Source of the DNA: Bradyrhizobium sp. B124
GTDB lineage: Bacteria > Pseudomonadota > Alphaproteobacteria > Rhizobiales > Xanthobacteraceae
Assembly (NCBI RefSeq): GCF_038967635.1
Contig: NZ_CP152413.1
Span: 558,001-622,000 of the forward strand
DNA length: 64,000 bases
Direction: 5' to 3'
How positions within the stretch are numbered: position 1 is the stretch's first letter; each line of letters starts with the position of its first letter. The translations under genes and the position numbers were made by a program. The notes beneath the pieces were generated by a model. The model searched no databases. It was not told the origin of the DNA and saw nothing but the letters and a program-made list of their open reading frames with translations. This document shows, piece after piece, positions 1-10,176 of this stretch.

Positions 1-591
1 TATGGCGCCTTGATCGATATTGCCAAGCTTGCCCGCGCGGAGTTCGTCGTCATCACGGCAGCATCGAGCAGCGTCGGGCTCGCTGCGATCCAGATCGCCA
101 ATCGTATCGGTGCGATTCCGATCGCGGTGACGCGCACCTCAGCCAAGGCGCAGGCCCTGCGCGACGCCGGCGCGGCGCATGTGATCGCGTCCGCGGAGGA
201 AGACCTGCAATCGAGGCTGGAGCAGATCGCAGGGCCAAACGGCGTTCGCGTGGTGCTCGATTCGGTCGGCGGCCCCGTCTTCATGCCGCTGACATCAGCG
301 ATGGCGCATGGCGGCATCCTGATCGAGTATGGCGGGCTCAGCGAGGCGCCGACGCCGTTTCCGCTGTTCACCGTGCTGAGCAAGAGCCTGATCCTGCGCG
401 GCTACCGCGTGCACGAGATCGTTCAGGATCCGTCGCGGCTCGAGGCGGCGAAGGCGTTCATCCTCGACGGGCTTGCAGACGGCGCGCTGACGCCGATCAT
501 CGCGCGGACGTTTGCCTTCGAGGAGATCGTCGCGGCGCACCGGTATCTGGAGTCGAACGTGCAGTTCGGGAAGATCGTGGTGACGGTGTGA
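1..591 (+). CDS. Quinone oxidoreductase / zinc-independent alcohol dehydrogenase family, 3' part only
   Basis: The gene starts before the window and is open from base 1 (Tyr-Gly-Ala-Leu-Ile...), leaving 196 residues. It is the nucleotide-binding half of a medium-chain dehydrogenase/reductase: ITAASSSVGLAAIQIA is the family's variant Gly-rich loop and VTRTSAKAQALRDAGA follows as the cofactor-selecting segment. The end FGKIVVTV is the usual C-terminus. Family members reduce quinones or activated alkenes with NADPH in the cytosol. The GroES-like domain lies outside the window, so zinc binding and substrate cannot be judged. Confidence 0.85.
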   Translation, partial: YGALIDIAKLARAEFVVITAASSSVGLAAIQIANRIGAIPIAVTRTSAKAQALRDAGAAHVIASAEEDLQSRLEQIAGPNGVRVVLDSVGGPVFMPLTSAMAHGGILIEYGGLSEAPTPFPLFTVLSKSLILRGYRVHEIVQDPSRLEAAKAFILDGLADGALTPIIARTFAFEEIVAAHRYLESNVQFGKIVVTV

Positions 592-612
592 GAGGTTGCT
601 GACGATCCCCAC

Positions 613-698
613 CGTCATTGCGAGGAGCGAAGCGACGAAGCAATCCATTGTTCAGCGCATGTGGCGCGATGGATTGCTTCGCTGCGCTCGCAATGACG
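613..698. repeat. Palindromic intergenic repeat, family A, copy 1
   Basis: Two inverted arms face each other: CGTCATTGCGAGGAGCGAAG... on the left and ...TTCGCTGCGCTCGCAATGACG on the right, separated by about 22 bases. A near-identical element is at 20075-20158. It lies between the convergent ends of the quinone oxidoreductase gene and selO, as expected of a REP/BIME-type element that folds into a long hairpin in either RNA. I read it as a non-coding repeat rather than a gene. Confidence 0.85.
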
Positions 699-709
699 AT
701 GTGGAGGCC

Positions 710-2182
710 TCACGTGCCGCAGAACGTCTGCGTCACCATCTGCTCGGGCAGCGGAGGATCGGCGTAAGCCGCGAATTGCGGCTGGTCCTCGAACGGCTTG
801 GCAAGCACCGTCAGCAGCTCCTCGAAGGGCGTGTAGTCGTCGCTATTGACGGCGGCCGCAATCACCGCCTCGATGCGGTGGTTGCGCGGGATGAAGGCCG
901 GATTGACGGCACCCATCGCGGCCTTGCGCTCGGCCGGCGTTTGCTGTTCCAGCGCGAGGCGGGCGCGCCAGCGGCCGGCCCATTCGTCGAAGGCTGCAGG
1001 ATCGGTGAACTGCGCGCGGGCGTCGGCGGCGTCGCCGCTCGCTGCCTCGCCGAGATGGCGGAAGGTCAGCGTGAAGTCGGCCGCGTTCCTGGCCATCGCG
1101 TCGAGCAGATCCTGGATCAAGGCCTCGTCGCCGTCGCGCGCAGTGAACAGGCCGACCTTGGCGCGCAGCCCGGCCTGATAGGTCGTGGTGAACTTCTCCG
1201 GAAATTCGCCGAGGATCACTTGCGCCTGCTCGATGGCCTTCTCCTGCTCGCTGTCGAACAGCGGCAGCAGGCATTCGGCGAGCCGGGTCAGATTCCACAG
1301 CGCGATGCGCGGCTGGTTGGCATAGGCGTAGCGGCCCATCTCGTCGATCGAGGAGAACACCTGCGCCGGGTTGTAGGCGTCGAGGAAGGCGCAGGGGCCG
1401 TAGTCGATGGTCTCGCCCGAGATCGAGCTGTTGTCGGTGTTCATCACGCCATGGATGAAGCCGACCAGCAGCCAGCGCGCGACGAGGCTTGCTTGCCGCG
1501 CCACGACGCCGGCGAGCAGCGCGTGATAGGGCTGGGCGGCCTCCTTCAGCTCGGGATAGTGCCTCGCGATGACATGGTCAGCCAGCGCACCCACGCCGTC
1601 GGTGTCGCCGCGGGCGGCAAAGAACTGGAAGGTGCCGACGCGGATGTGGCTCGCGGCGACGCGGGTCAGCACCGCCCCCGGCAGCGCGGTCTCGCGCATC
1701 ACGGGTTCGCCGGTAACGACAGCGGCGAGCGAACGCGTGGTCGGGATGCCCAGCGCGAACATCGCCTCGCTGACGATGTATTCGCGCAGCACCGGACCGA
1801 GCGCGGCGCGGCCGTCGCCGCGGCGGGAGAACGGAGTGGGGCCACTGCCCTTGAGCTGGATGTCGCGGCGGACGCCATCCTTGTCGATGACCTCACCGAG
1901 CAGGATGGCGCGGCCGTCGCCGAGCTGGGGCACAAAGTGCCCGAACTGGTGGCCGGCATAGGCCATCGCGATCGGGTCCGCCCCGTCGGGCAGCCGCTTG
2001 CCGGCGAGGATTTCGGCACCCTCCGCCGTCGAGAGCAGGTCCGGATCCAGCCCGAGCTGGACCGCGAGCGGCCGGTTCAGCTTGATCAGCCGAGGGGCGG
2101 CCACCGGGGTCGGCGCGACGCGGGCGAAAAAGTTCGCCGGCAGCGCCGAATAGGTGTTCTGGAAGGGGAAATGGATGGTCAT
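710..2182 (-). CDS. selO: Protein adenylyltransferase SelO (YdiU/UPF0061 family)
   Basis: A 490-residue protein of usual family length. SelO has a protein-kinase-like fold that binds ATP in a flipped orientation and transfers AMP to hydroxyl side chains of target proteins; in other bacteria it is linked to redox stress. Conserved blocks seen include GDGRAALGPVLREYIVSEAM (about 160-180) and GVMNTDNSSISGETIDYGPC (about 240-260), which carries the metal-binding Asn/Asp. The chain ends ...FCGT: Cys is third from the end, where animal SelO has selenocysteine. ATG start at 2182. It converges with the upstream oxidoreductase gene and is divergent from aspS. No partner gene is evident. Confidence 0.93.
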   Translation of the reverse strand: MTIHFPFQNTYSALPANFFARVAPTPVAAPRLIKLNRPLAVQLGLDPDLLSTAEGAEILAGKRLPDGADPIAMAYAGHQFGHFVPQLGDGRAILLGEVIDKDGVRRDIQLKGSGPTPFSRRGDGRAALGPVLREYIVSEAMFALGIPTTRSLAAVVTGEPVMRETALPGAVLTRVAASHIRVGTFQFFAARGDTDGVGALADHVIARHYPELKEAAQPYHALLAGVVARQASLVARWLLVGFIHGVMNTDNSSISGETIDYGPCAFLDAYNPAQVFSSIDEMGRYAYANQPRIALWNLTRLAECLLPLFDSEQEKAIEQAQVILGEFPEKFTTTYQAGLRAKVGLFTARDGDEALIQDLLDAMARNAADFTLTFRHLGEAASGDAADARAQFTDPAAFDEWAGRWRARLALEQQTPAERKAAMGAVNPAFIPRNHRIEAVIAAAVNSDDYTPFEELLTVLAKPFEDQPQFAAYADPPLPEQMVTQTFCGT

Positions 2183-2372
2183 GTCCAGAAAGATAGGCCG
2201 AAGGTGAGAATAGGCAAATGGTCGGCGCCGGAGGACCCGAAAATGTGCGTTTTCGAGCTAAAACTTGTGCTTCCGTTGGTTGCCGCCCCGGGCGGGCTCG
2301 GGTAAACCCAGCGCCTTCGAATAGGATAATTCCTATTGCGATTCCTCTCCGACCATCAGTTTTGGAACGAAT

Positions 2373-4148
2373 ATGCATCGCTACCGGTCACACACATGCG
2401 GCGCGCTCCGAGAGAGCGATATCGACCAGACGGCCCGGCTGTCAGGCTGGGTCCACCGTGTCCGGGACCATGGCGGCGTGCTGTTCGTCGATCTGCGCGA
2501 CCATTACGGCATCACCCAGTGCGTGGCCGACCCGGACTCGCCGGCGTTCGCCGAGGTCGAGAAGTTCCGCTCGGAGTGGGTGGTCCGGATCGACGGCAAG
2601 GTGCGCCGCCGTCCCGCCGGCACCGACAATCCCGAACTGCCGACCGGCCTGATCGAAATCTACATCAAGGAGATCGAGGTGCTTGGTCCGGCGGCCGAGC
2701 TGCCGCTGCCGGTGTTCGGCGAGCAGGAATATCCCGAGGACATCAGGCTGAAGTACCGCTTCCTCGACCTGCGTCGCGAGAAGCTGCACCAGAACATCAT
2801 GACCCGCGGCGCGGTGGTCGATTCCATGCGCAAGCGGATGAAGGAGCAGGGCTTCTTCGAATTCCAGACCCCGATCCTGACGGCGTCGTCGCCGGAAGGC
2901 GCGCGCGACTTCCTGGTGCCGTCGCGTATCCATCCCGGCAAGTTCTACGCGCTGCCGCAGGCGCCGCAGCAGTACAAGCAGCTGCTGATGATGTCGGGCT
3001 TCGACCGCTACTTCCAGATCGCGCCGTGCTTCCGCGACGAGGACCCGCGCGCCGACCGTCTGCCGGGCGAGTTCTATCAGCTCGACGTCGAGATGAGTTT
3101 TGTTACCCAGGACGACGTGTTCGCGGCGATGGAGCCGGTGATAACAGGCGTGTTCGAGGACTTTGCCAAGGGCAAGCCGGTCACGAAGAACTGGCCGCGA
3201 ATTCCGTTCGCGGAAGCGGTGCGCAAATACGGCTCCGACAAGCCTGATTTGCGCAACAAGATCGTGATGCAGGAAGTCTCCGAGCATTTCCGCGGCTCCG
3301 GCTTCAAGGTGTTCGCGCGGATGCTGGAAGACCCGAAGAACCAGGTCTGGGCGATCCCCGGCACCGGTGGCGGCTCGCGCGCCTTCTGCGACCGCATGAA
3401 CTCGTGGGCGCAGGGCGAGGGACAGCCGGGCCTCGGCTACATCATGTGGCGCGAGGGCGGCGAGGGCGCCGGTCCGCTTGCGAACAACATCGGCCCCGAA
3501 CGGACCGCTGCGATCCGCGACCAGCTCGGCCTGAAGGAGGGCGATGCCGCGTTCTTCGTCGCCGGCGATCCCGAGAAGTTCTGGAAGTTCGCAGGTCTCG
3601 CGCGCACCAAGCTCGGCGAGGAATTGAATCTGATCGACAAGGACCGGTTCGAGCTCGCCTGGATCGTCGACTTCCCGATGTACGAGTATGACGAGGAGAA
3701 CAAGAAGGTCGACTTCTCGCACAACCCGTTCTCGATGCCGCAGGGCGGTCTCGACGCGCTGAAGTCGCAGGATCCGCTGACGATCAAGGCGTTCCAGTAC
3801 GACATCGCCTGCAACGGCTACGAGATCGCCTCCGGCGGCATCCGCAACCACAAGCCGGAAGCGATGGTGAAGGCGTTCGAGATCGCAGGCTATGGCGAGC
3901 AGGAGGTCATCGACCGCTTCGGCGGCATGTACCGCGCGTTCCAGTACGGCGCCCCGCCGCATGGCGGCATGGCGGCCGGCCTCGACCGCATCGTGATGCT
4001 GCTCTGCGGCACCAACAATCTGCGCGAGATCTCACTGTTCCCGATGAACCAGCAGGCCATGGACCTGTTGATGGGCGCGCCGTCGGAAGCCTCGCCGAAG
4101 CAGCTCAAGGAGCTGCACATCCGGACCAACCTGCCGGCGAAGAGCTGA
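2373..4148 (+). CDS. aspS: Aspartyl-tRNA synthetase, bacterial type, probably non-discriminating (Asp/Asn)
   Basis: A 591-residue class IIb synthetase of full bacterial length that charges tRNA-Asp. The N-terminal OB fold binds the anticodon ([20 protein letters not shown]). The catalytic core has motif 2 ([20 protein letters not shown], about 215-235), the inserted GAD domain and motif 3 ([12 protein letters not shown], near 540). His33 in RDHGG is the residue found in enzymes that also charge tRNA-Asn, where discriminating enzymes such as the E. coli one have Leu; this would imply dependence on GatCAB, which is not in the window. ATG at 2373 follows GGAACGAAT. Monocistronic; a repeat follows it. 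Confidence 0.97.
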   Translation: MHRYRSHTCGALRESDIDQTARLSGWVHRVRDHGGVLFVDLRDHYGITQCVADPDSPAFAEVEKFRSEWVVRIDGKVRRRPAGTDNPELPTGLIEIYIKEIEVLGPAAELPLPVFGEQEYPEDIRLKYRFLDLRREKLHQNIMTRGAVVDSMRKRMKEQGFFEFQTPILTASSPEGARDFLVPSRIHPGKFYALPQAPQQYKQLLMMSGFDRYFQIAPCFRDEDPRADRLPGEFYQLDVEMSFVTQDDVFAAMEPVITGVFEDFAKGKPVTKNWPRIPFAEAVRKYGSDKPDLRNKIVMQEVSEHFRGSGFKVFARMLEDPKNQVWAIPGTGGGSRAFCDRMNSWAQGEGQPGLGYIMWREGGEGAGPLANNIGPERTAAIRDQLGLKEGDAAFFVAGDPEKFWKFAGLARTKLGEELNLIDKDRFELAWIVDFPMYEYDEENKKVDFSHNPFSMPQGGLDALKSQDPLTIKAFQYDIACNGYEIASGGIRNHKPEAMVKAFEIAGYGEQEVIDRFGGMYRAFQYGAPPHGGMAAGLDRIVMLLCGTNNLREISLFPMNQQAMDLLMGAPSEASPKQLKELHIRTNLPAKS

Positions 4149-4185
4149 CGGCGGAGAGATTACCTAGCTCCGCTCTTGTCGAGTA

Positions 4186-4277
4186 CGTAGCCCGGATGGA
4201 GCGAAGCGAAATCCGGGGCGGTCTCTCCTGCGGCGACATCTTTCCCGGATTGCGCTTCGCTGCATCCGGGCTACGGG
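4186..4277. repeat. Palindromic intergenic repeat, family B, complete pair
   Basis: Inverted arms CGTAGCCCGGATGGAGCGAA... and ...GCGCTTCGCTGCATCCGGGC face each other in the gap between the convergent aspS and 4292-6289 genes. The same unit occurs singly on each side of the transposase pseudogene at 39.7-40.3 kb. Such units resemble REP sequences mobilised by REP-associated tyrosine transposases. No coding potential. Confidence 0.85.
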
Positions 4278-4291
4278 ATGGAGCGACCGCG

Positions 4292-6289
4292 TCACAGCCC
4301 CGTCGAGGCCTCGATCCGGAATTGCGCCAGCGCCGACTGTGGATCGGTCTTGAGCAGCTGCATCAGCTGAAGCGCCGGCGCTTTCGCGCGTGGGGTCAGC
4401 TTGATGACGAGCGTCTGTCCCGGCGTCTCGATGAACTGGCTGATCGCGGTGATGAGGGCCGTGGCATCCGGATTGGCGCCACCGATCGCTTCGCCCTGCG
4501 CCTTGATGCTGGTGAGAACGGCGTTGCGCGCCTCGTCGCGGCTGACGTTCTGGGTGCGCGCGTATTGGGCGATGGCGAGATCGATGACGCCGAGGTCGTG
4601 GACGGCAAGTTCGATCGTGCCGGCCTCGATCTGCGCGGCCGCGCCCATGGCTTCCGCGGCGCTGGTCGAGAATGCCTCGCGCGGCACGTTGGCGAGCGAG
4701 ACCTTCGCCGACGCATTCAACAGGCCCGCCATGTCGAGCTTGACCGGCTCGAGCGCGAACGAGCGTGACGCCTCGGTCCAGACCGCGCCGAGATCGGCAT
4801 CGACGGCCATCCGGTCGATCCCGGCGGCGACGAGTGCCTGTTGGCGCGGATCGGTCGCATCCAGCGGTGCCGCCATCTTCGCGACCAGCCGCAGCTTGCT
4901 CGGGATCGTTCCGACGAACTGGCCCCAGTCGAGGCTGAGGACGTCGATGTTGACCGGCTTGCCGGTGGCCTTGTAGGGCGAGGTGACACCCTTGATCTCG
5001 ACCCCCTCGATCAGCGGGAACAGCGTGAGCGCCTGTTCAGGCGACGGCTTCTGCGCGGCGAACTGCGCCGAGAGCCGGATGAAACTGGCGACATCGAGCG
5101 ACTTCAGCGCGAAGCGTCCGACCTTGAAGGGACCGTTCGGGGCATTGCCGTCAAGTCCGTCGACCGCAAGCTCGCCGATCTTGCCGTGTTCGAAGTTGAA
5201 CCGCATCGAGGCAAGCCTGAGCGGGCCTTTCGGAGTCTCGACCGAGAGCCCATGCAGCTCGGCATTTCCGATGCTGGCACCCGAATAGAGGCCGGCGACT
5301 TTCTCCAGCAGTTCGCGCGCCTGGGCCGGAGACGGCGGTGGACTGCCCGGTGGCGGGACCATTGCCAGCAGCGCCGGCAGTTGCATCTTTGCCGGGTTGA
5401 CCCTGACGTCGTCGATGGTCATCCCATCGATCCGCATGTTGAGGGGAGGCGTGGTCGTAGTGGTGATCACGTAGGGGCCGGCGGAAACGTGCCCCTGAAC
5501 CCGGTACTCGCGGTCGTCATTGGCCTTGGCGGGATCGAATATCGCCGCCATCGCGCCGACGTCGATATCGGTCGCGACCATATTCGCAAGATCGCCGGTC
5601 GTCTTGATCGCCTTGCCCGCCGCCTGCGAGTTGATCGTGAACGCGACCTTGTCGATCTTGTTGGTGCCGATCTTTCCGTTCTTCATGTTTTCGATGGCAA
5701 GGCCCGAATAGGCGAATTCGCCACCGGCGCCGTCGCCGACATGTGCGGCGGCGCTGAAGGTCATCGTTCCAGTCAAGGTGGGCACGGTCACGGACGATGC
5801 GTTGATGCTCGCGAGCTGGGTGAATGCGAACCGGTACAGCTCGAAGATCGAGGACGAGGCCGGAAGCTGGGGCAGGCCGGCCGGACCGGAATAGTCCTTC
5901 ACGGCGATGCGCGGCGCCTTGTAGGTCAGGGTGGCGATGGTCGGCGTCGGCCCCGTCGCGCCGATCTCGACATCATTGAATGCGATATTGTCAGCGGAGA
6001 TCCGGCCCGCGTCGGTTTGACCGAGGCCCGTCATGGTGAGGCTGGCAATCCTGACGTTGACCGGAGATTGCGACCCCGACTCGGTGGCGATGTCCGAAAT
6101 CGTCAGGGTGCGGCTCTTGGTGTCGAAGGTGATCTTGCCGTGGCTCGCCTTGGTGCCGGCGGCACGGACCTGCTCGAAGGCGGCCTCGACGTCGCGTGTG
6201 ACCCGGCGCTGGGCATAGAAGTCGAAACCGAAGTAGCCGCCGGCCGCGACGACTGCGACGGCGACCAGGCCGAGCAGAATTTTCTTCAT
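4292..6289 (-). CDS. Large exported or membrane-anchored protein of unknown function
   Basis: I do not recognise the family with certainty. The 665-residue chain opens with MKKILLGLVAVAVVAAGGYF, a signal peptide or N-terminal anchor, so most of it should lie in the periplasm. The rest is rich in alternating beta-type segments with repeated phrases on 'defined by' scale (for example LTISDIATESG, RIASLTMTGLG, LRLASMRFNF), reminiscent of AsmA-like or other repetitive beta-solenoid envelope proteins, but without a signature motif. The start at 6289 is the ATG directly before the signal. It is divergent from the malic enzyme gene and converges on aspS. Function unknown. Confidence 0.85.
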   Translation of the reverse strand: MKKILLGLVAVAVVAAGGYFGFDFYAQRRVTRDVEAAFEQVRAAGTKASHGKITFDTKSRTLTISDIATESGSQSPVNVRIASLTMTGLGQTDAGRISADNIAFNDVEIGATGPTPTIATLTYKAPRIAVKDYSGPAGLPQLPASSSIFELYRFAFTQLASINASSVTVPTLTGTMTFSAAAHVGDGAGGEFAYSGLAIENMKNGKIGTNKIDKVAFTINSQAAGKAIKTTGDLANMVATDIDVGAMAAIFDPAKANDDREYRVQGHVSAGPYVITTTTTPPLNMRIDGMTIDDVRVNPAKMQLPALLAMVPPPGSPPPSPAQARELLEKVAGLYSGASIGNAELHGLSVETPKGPLRLASMRFNFEHGKIGELAVDGLDGNAPNGPFKVGRFALKSLDVASFIRLSAQFAAQKPSPEQALTLFPLIEGVEIKGVTSPYKATGKPVNIDVLSLDWGQFVGTIPSKLRLVAKMAAPLDATDPRQQALVAAGIDRMAVDADLGAVWTEASRSFALEPVKLDMAGLLNASAKVSLANVPREAFSTSAAEAMGAAAQIEAGTIELAVHDLGVIDLAIAQYARTQNVSRDEARNAVLTSIKAQGEAIGGANPDATALITAISQFIETPGQTLVIKLTPRAKAPALQLMQLLKTDPQSALAQFRIEASTGL

Positions 6290-6511
6290 TCGGTCAACTC
6301 CGGATCATCAAGGAAAAAAATTGCCAATCGGCGGTCGGAAGGTGCAGCATCGATGAACGGGCCCGCCCGGGCCTGTTGACGGGGATAGTATCCGATGTTG
6401 CATCCAAGCGGCGGGACATGCTTCACATCCGGCTCGATTTGCCGGACAACTGACTTTTGCCTGGATTAGCACAGAAACAAGAAATTTGGGCCGGAAACGC
6501 GGGAAGCACGC

Positions 6512-8821
6512 ATGTCGTCATCGTCTGAAGAACTCCATAACGCCGCGCTCGCCTATCACCGGCTGCCGCGGCCGGGCAAGCTCGAGATCCAGGCGATCAA
6601 GCCGCTCGCCAACCAGCGCGACCTGGCGCTGGCCTATTCGCCGGGCGTGGCCGCCGCCTGCACCGAGATCGCCAAGAACCCGGCCGAGGCGGCGACGCTG
6701 ACCGCCCGCGCCAATCTGGTGGCCGTGGTCTCGAACGGCACGGCGGTGCTCGGGCTCGGCAATATCGGCCCGCTGGCCTCCAAGCCCGTCATGGAAGGCA
6801 AGGCGGTGCTGTTCAAGAAATTCGCCGGCATCGACGTGTTCGACATCGAGATCAACGCCAATACGATCGAGCGCGTGGTGGAGACCGTCGCGGCGCTGGA
6901 GCCGACCTTCGGCGGCATCAATCTGGAAGACATCCGCGGGCCGGAGTGCTTCGAGATCGAGGCGCAGCTCAAGGAGCGCATGAAGATTCCGGTGTTCCAC
7001 GACGACCAGCATGGCACCGCCATCATCGTCGCGGCCGCGATCGTCAACGCGCTGCTGCTGAATGGCAAGAAGCTGCCTGACGTCAAGATCGTCTGCTCGG
7101 GCGCAGGCGCGGCGGCGATCGCCACGCTCAACCTGCTCGTGTCGATGGGCGCGCAGCGCAAGAATATCTGGGTCTGCGACATCGACGGCGTCGTCTATGA
7201 GGGCCGCAACACCACGATGGACCGTTGGAAGGCGGTCTATGTCCAGAAGACCGACGCGCGCGTGCTGGCCGATGTCATTCCGGGCGCGGACATCTTCATC
7301 GGGCTGTCGGCGCCGGGCGTGCTGAAGCCTGAGATGGTCAAGCAGATGGGGGATGGGCCGCTGGTGATGGCGCTTGCCAATCCGGTGCCGGAGATCATGC
7401 CGGAAGAGGCGCGCGCGGCGCGTCCCGACGCGATGATCTGCACCGGCCGGTCGGACTATCCGAACCAGGTCAACAACGTGCTGTGCTTCCCCTTCATCTT
7501 CCGCGGCGCGCTCGACGTCGGCGCCACCGCGATCAACGAGGCGATGAAGCATGCCGCAGTCGACGCGATCGCGCAGCTCGCGCGCGATCCGCCGTCGGAT
7601 GCGGTGGCCCATGGTTTCGACACCGGCGAGACGCAGGGGTTCGGCCCGGGCTCGCTGATCCCGAGCCCGTTCGATCCGCGCCTGATCCTGCGTATCGCAC
7701 CGGCCGTGGCCAAGGCCGCGATCGAGTCCGGTGTCGCGACCCGGCCGATCACCAATTTCGACGAGTACGCCGCCAATCTCGAACGTTTCGCGTTCCGCTC
7801 CGGCCTCACCATGAAGCCGGTGTTTGCCAAGGCGAAGACCCAGCCGGTGCGCGTGATCTACGCCGAAGGCGAGGATGAGCGCGTGCTGCGCGCGACCCAG
7901 GTGGTGCTCGAGGAAAAGCTGGCGCGGCCGATCCTGGTCGGCCGTCCGTCGGTGGTCGAAACCAGGATCAAGCGCTTCGGCCTGTCGATCAAGGCCGGCC
8001 GCGATTTCGATCTGGTCAATCCCGAGGACGATCCGCGCTACCGCTCCTATGTGCAGTCCTACATCGACGTTGCCGGCCGTCGCGGCGTGACGCCGGAGGC
8101 CGCGCGAACAGTGGTCCGCACCAACAATACGGTGATTGCGGCGCTGGCGGTGTCGCGCGGCGAGGCCGACGCGATGCTGTGCGGCGTCGAGGGCCGCTAC
8201 ATGAGCCATCTGCGCCATGTCCGCGAGATCATCGGCTTCCTGCCGGGGGTCAGCGACTATGCCGCGCTGGCGCTGATGATCACCTCCACCGGCGCCCATT
8301 TCCTCGCCGACACCCAGGTGCGGCCGAATCCGAGCGCGGAGGAACTGGCGGAAGTCGCATCGCTCGCGGCGATCCACGTCCAGCGCTTCGCCTTCAAGCC
8401 GAAGGTCGCCTTCGTGTCACATTCCGACTTCGGCAGCTATGATACGGACTCCTCCCGCAAGATGCGGCGGGCCACCCAGCTCTTGAAGGACAAGCATCCG
8501 GAGATCGAGGCCGACGGCGAAATGCAGGGCGACACCGCGCTGTCGGCGGTTGCGCGCAAGCTCGTCCTGCCGCAATCGCGGCTCGAAGGCGAGGCCAACA
8601 TCCTGATCATGCCGAACCTCGATGCCGCCAACATCGCCTACCAGATGATCAAGTCGCTGGCCAACGCGTTGCCGGTGGGGCCGATCCTGATCGGTCCGGC
8701 GCGTCCGGCGCACATCCTCACCCCCGGCGTGACGGCGCGCGGCATCCTCAACATGACCGCGGTTGCCGCGGTCGAGGCCCAGGAGCGCGCCGGCCGCGCG
8801 CAGCCGACGCTGTTCGGCTGA
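6512..8821 (+). CDS. maeB: Malic enzyme with C-terminal phosphotransacetylase-like domain
   Basis: 769 residues, the length of the long malic enzymes of proteobacteria, which oxidatively decarboxylate malate to pyruvate; in rhizobia they feed the TCA cycle from dicarboxylates. The N-terminal malic domain (about 1-160, with [16 protein letters not shown] and the metal/substrate block [11 protein letters not shown]) is followed by the NAD(P) domain ([16 protein letters not shown], about 190-400). Residues from about 430 onward form a PTA-like domain ([14 protein letters not shown]...), in this family a regulatory rather than catalytic unit responding to acetyl-CoA. NAD versus NADP use cannot be read reliably. 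ATG at 6512 follows GGGAAGCACGC. Single gene. Confidence 0.95.
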   Translation: MSSSSEELHNAALAYHRLPRPGKLEIQAIKPLANQRDLALAYSPGVAAACTEIAKNPAEAATLTARANLVAVVSNGTAVLGLGNIGPLASKPVMEGKAVLFKKFAGIDVFDIEINANTIERVVETVAALEPTFGGINLEDIRGPECFEIEAQLKERMKIPVFHDDQHGTAIIVAAAIVNALLLNGKKLPDVKIVCSGAGAAAIATLNLLVSMGAQRKNIWVCDIDGVVYEGRNTTMDRWKAVYVQKTDARVLADVIPGADIFIGLSAPGVLKPEMVKQMGDGPLVMALANPVPEIMPEEARAARPDAMICTGRSDYPNQVNNVLCFPFIFRGALDVGATAINEAMKHAAVDAIAQLARDPPSDAVAHGFDTGETQGFGPGSLIPSPFDPRLILRIAPAVAKAAIESGVATRPITNFDEYAANLERFAFRSGLTMKPVFAKAKTQPVRVIYAEGEDERVLRATQVVLEEKLARPILVGRPSVVETRIKRFGLSIKAGRDFDLVNPEDDPRYRSYVQSYIDVAGRRGVTPEAARTVVRTNNTVIAALAVSRGEADAMLCGVEGRYMSHLRHVREIIGFLPGVSDYAALALMITSTGAHFLADTQVRPNPSAEELAEVASLAAIHVQRFAFKPKVAFVSHSDFGSYDTDSSRKMRRATQLLKDKHPEIEADGEMQGDTALSAVARKLVLPQSRLEGEANILIMPNLDAANIAYQMIKSLANALPVGPILIGPARPAHILTPGVTARGILNMTAVAAVEAQERAGRAQPTLFG

Positions 8822-8837
8822 GCAAGAGTTGTTTTCA

Positions 8838-8928
8838 GCATGATCTCCGCGCAAACGCATGGCGTTTGTCGCGGGGGAAAACCGCTAGGCACTTTGCGCT
8901 AGCGCGGCCCTTCGGGTCCGGATCATGC
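8838..8928. repeat. Palindromic intergenic repeat, family F, copy 1
   Basis: Outer arms GCATGATC and GATCATGC enclose an inner hairpin GCAAACGC...GCGTTTGTCGC and the phrase GGGGGAAAACCGCT. A related element is at 58792-58864, sharing the outer arms, the inner hairpin and the AAAACCGCT block. It begins 17 bases after the malic enzyme stop codon and could act as a 3' hairpin, but it has no T tract. Confidence 0.8.
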
Positions 8929-9020
8929 TCGAGACGGATTCGATTTGATCGAAGCAGGCGGGGCGGCCATACTCGCTCCGCCTGCTTCGTCCGATTTCTG
9001 CCATCCAGTGAGGCCGACCC

Positions 9021-9473
9021 ATGCCAGCGTTCATTACCTTCGGGCGCATTCTGTTCGCCGTGCTGTTCCTCTATTCGGGGGCGAGCAAGCTGTTCGGCAT
9101 CCAGGCGACGGCGGATCTGCTCACGGCCAAGGTGACGATCCCGGTAATCGTCGCGCCCTATACGCAGCAGATCGAAACCTTCGTCGGCATGCCATTCATG
9201 CAACTGCTGGCGATCACGATCGGCGGCTTCGAGATCATCGCGGGGCTGATGATCGCGGTGAACGTGCTGGCAAGGTTCTTCGCGATCCTGCTGATCATCT
9301 TCGTGTGCTTCACGACTTTCTATTTCCATGATTTCTGGAATCAGCCGGCGCCCGACAACGCCAAGACCCTGATCGACGCGCTGAAAAACCTGTCGCTGAT
9401 CGGCGCGCTGTTCATCATCGCAGGCTACGGCCGCGGCCCGCGCCGCGACGACCCGGCGTATGGGGACGTGTAG
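9021..9473 (+). CDS. DoxX-family membrane protein
   Basis: 150 residues with four hydrophobic helices, the usual DoxX layout: about 5-25 (ILFAVLFLYSGASKLFG), 55-80, 80-105 (LARFFAILLIIFVCFTTFYF) and 128-145. The YSGASKLFGI and TFYFHDFW phrases are typical of this inner-membrane family, several members of which join redox or thiol-quinone chemistry; the exact role here is unknown. ATG at 9021 has GAGG upstream. Transcribed away from the malic enzyme gene in the same direction, 199 bases downstream with a repeat in between, so probably its own unit. Confidence 0.9.
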   Translation: MPAFITFGRILFAVLFLYSGASKLFGIQATADLLTAKVTIPVIVAPYTQQIETFVGMPFMQLLAITIGGFEIIAGLMIAVNVLARFFAILLIIFVCFTTFYFHDFWNQPAPDNAKTLIDALKNLSLIGALFIIAGYGRGPRRDDPAYGDV

Positions 9474-9484
9474 GAAGATACGGC

Positions 9485-9587
9485 GTAGGATGGGTAGCTG
9501 CGTAGGATGGGTAGAGCGAAGCGAAACCCATCACCGTGCCGCAGGTTAGAAGTGATGGGTTTCGCTTCGCTCTACCCATCCTACGGG
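9485..9587. repeat. Palindromic intergenic repeat, family C, copy 1 with a duplicated half-unit
   Basis: GTAGGATGGGTAG occurs at 9485-9497 and again at 9502-9514, where it continues AGCGAAGCGAAACCCATC; the inverted arm GATGGGTTTCGCTTCGCTCT... runs to 9587. The second family C copy is at 50656-50737. The extra 13-base copy on the left side suggests a local slippage duplication. Lies between convergent genes. Confidence 0.85.
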
Positions 9588-9598
9588 CATCGCCGCTT

Positions 9599-10156
9599 TC
9601 AACCCACTCGCCGCCATGGCGTGACGCTGACATCCTGCGCGGCGTCGATCAGTTGCGGCGCGCCGGCGTGAAGGCCGTGCGCTGACAGCACCTGCTGCGG
9701 GGTGCGGGCAGGGACGCCGGGAAAGCACGGCTCGCCGTCGGGGATGCGCACCTTGGGTGCGACCGAGAGCCAGAACGTGTCGTAGCGGTCCATGAACATG
9801 CCGAACACGCCGGGGCCGCCGATGATCGCGACCATGCCCGAGGTCACGCCGGCCTCGCGGCTCGCGGCCTCGAACGGGCAGCCGGCAGGATTCCACAACA
9901 GCGCCTTCGGATTGTCCGGGTCGGCTGCGATGGCCGCGACCTTGCCGGTCAGGATCAGGCGGCGCCGTTTCGGTGCGTTCGGCTGTTCTTCCTGGGAGTG
10001 GCGGCCATGCACCACGAGATCGGCACGGTCGAGGGCTGCGGTGAAGAACCGCTTGTCGCCCTCGACCTTGAGATCGTCGGGCATCACGTTGTGCGAGTTC
10101 GCCAGCCGGCCGTCGGCCGAGACGATGACAAAGCCCTCAATACGCAACGCAGACAC
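9599..10156 (-). CDS. RibD C-terminal / dihydrofolate-reductase-like protein
   Basis: 185 residues in the RibD-C/DHFR-like fold: SALRIEGFVIVSADGRLANS is the opening strand with the nucleotide loop, ADLVVHGRHSQ and RLILTGKVAA follow, and IIGGPGVFGMFMDRYDTFWL matches the late GGP loop that contacts NADPH. Such stand-alone proteins are presumed NADPH-dependent reductases of unknown substrate. I chose the GTG at 10156 because the frame upstream is only a shadow of the deacetylase gene; no strong Shine-Dalgarno is visible. It begins 20 bases after the deacetylase stop and is probably co-transcribed and translated by readthrough of ribosomes. Confidence 0.8.
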   Translation of the reverse strand: MSALRIEGFVIVSADGRLANSHNVMPDDLKVEGDKRFFTAALDRADLVVHGRHSQEEQPNAPKRRRLILTGKVAAIAADPDNPKALLWNPAGCPFEAASREAGVTSGMVAIIGGPGVFGMFMDRYDTFWLSVAPKVRIPDGEPCFPGVPARTPQQVLSAHGLHAGAPQLIDAAQDVSVTPWRRVG

Positions 10157-10176
10157 CAGGATGGTCGCCGGCGCGG

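Noticed and set aside
596..2305. 569-residue open frame on the plus strand over selO
   Set aside because: Arg/Gly/Asp-rich composition without known motifs, opposite to a clear SelO protein; it is the antisense shadow common in high-GC DNA.
2442..3962. 506-residue minus frame over aspS
   Set aside because: Shadow of aspS; no family motif and low-complexity Leu/Arg/Val composition.
6518..8377. 619-residue minus frame over the malic enzyme gene
   Set aside because: Antisense shadow; His/Arg-rich, no conserved domain.
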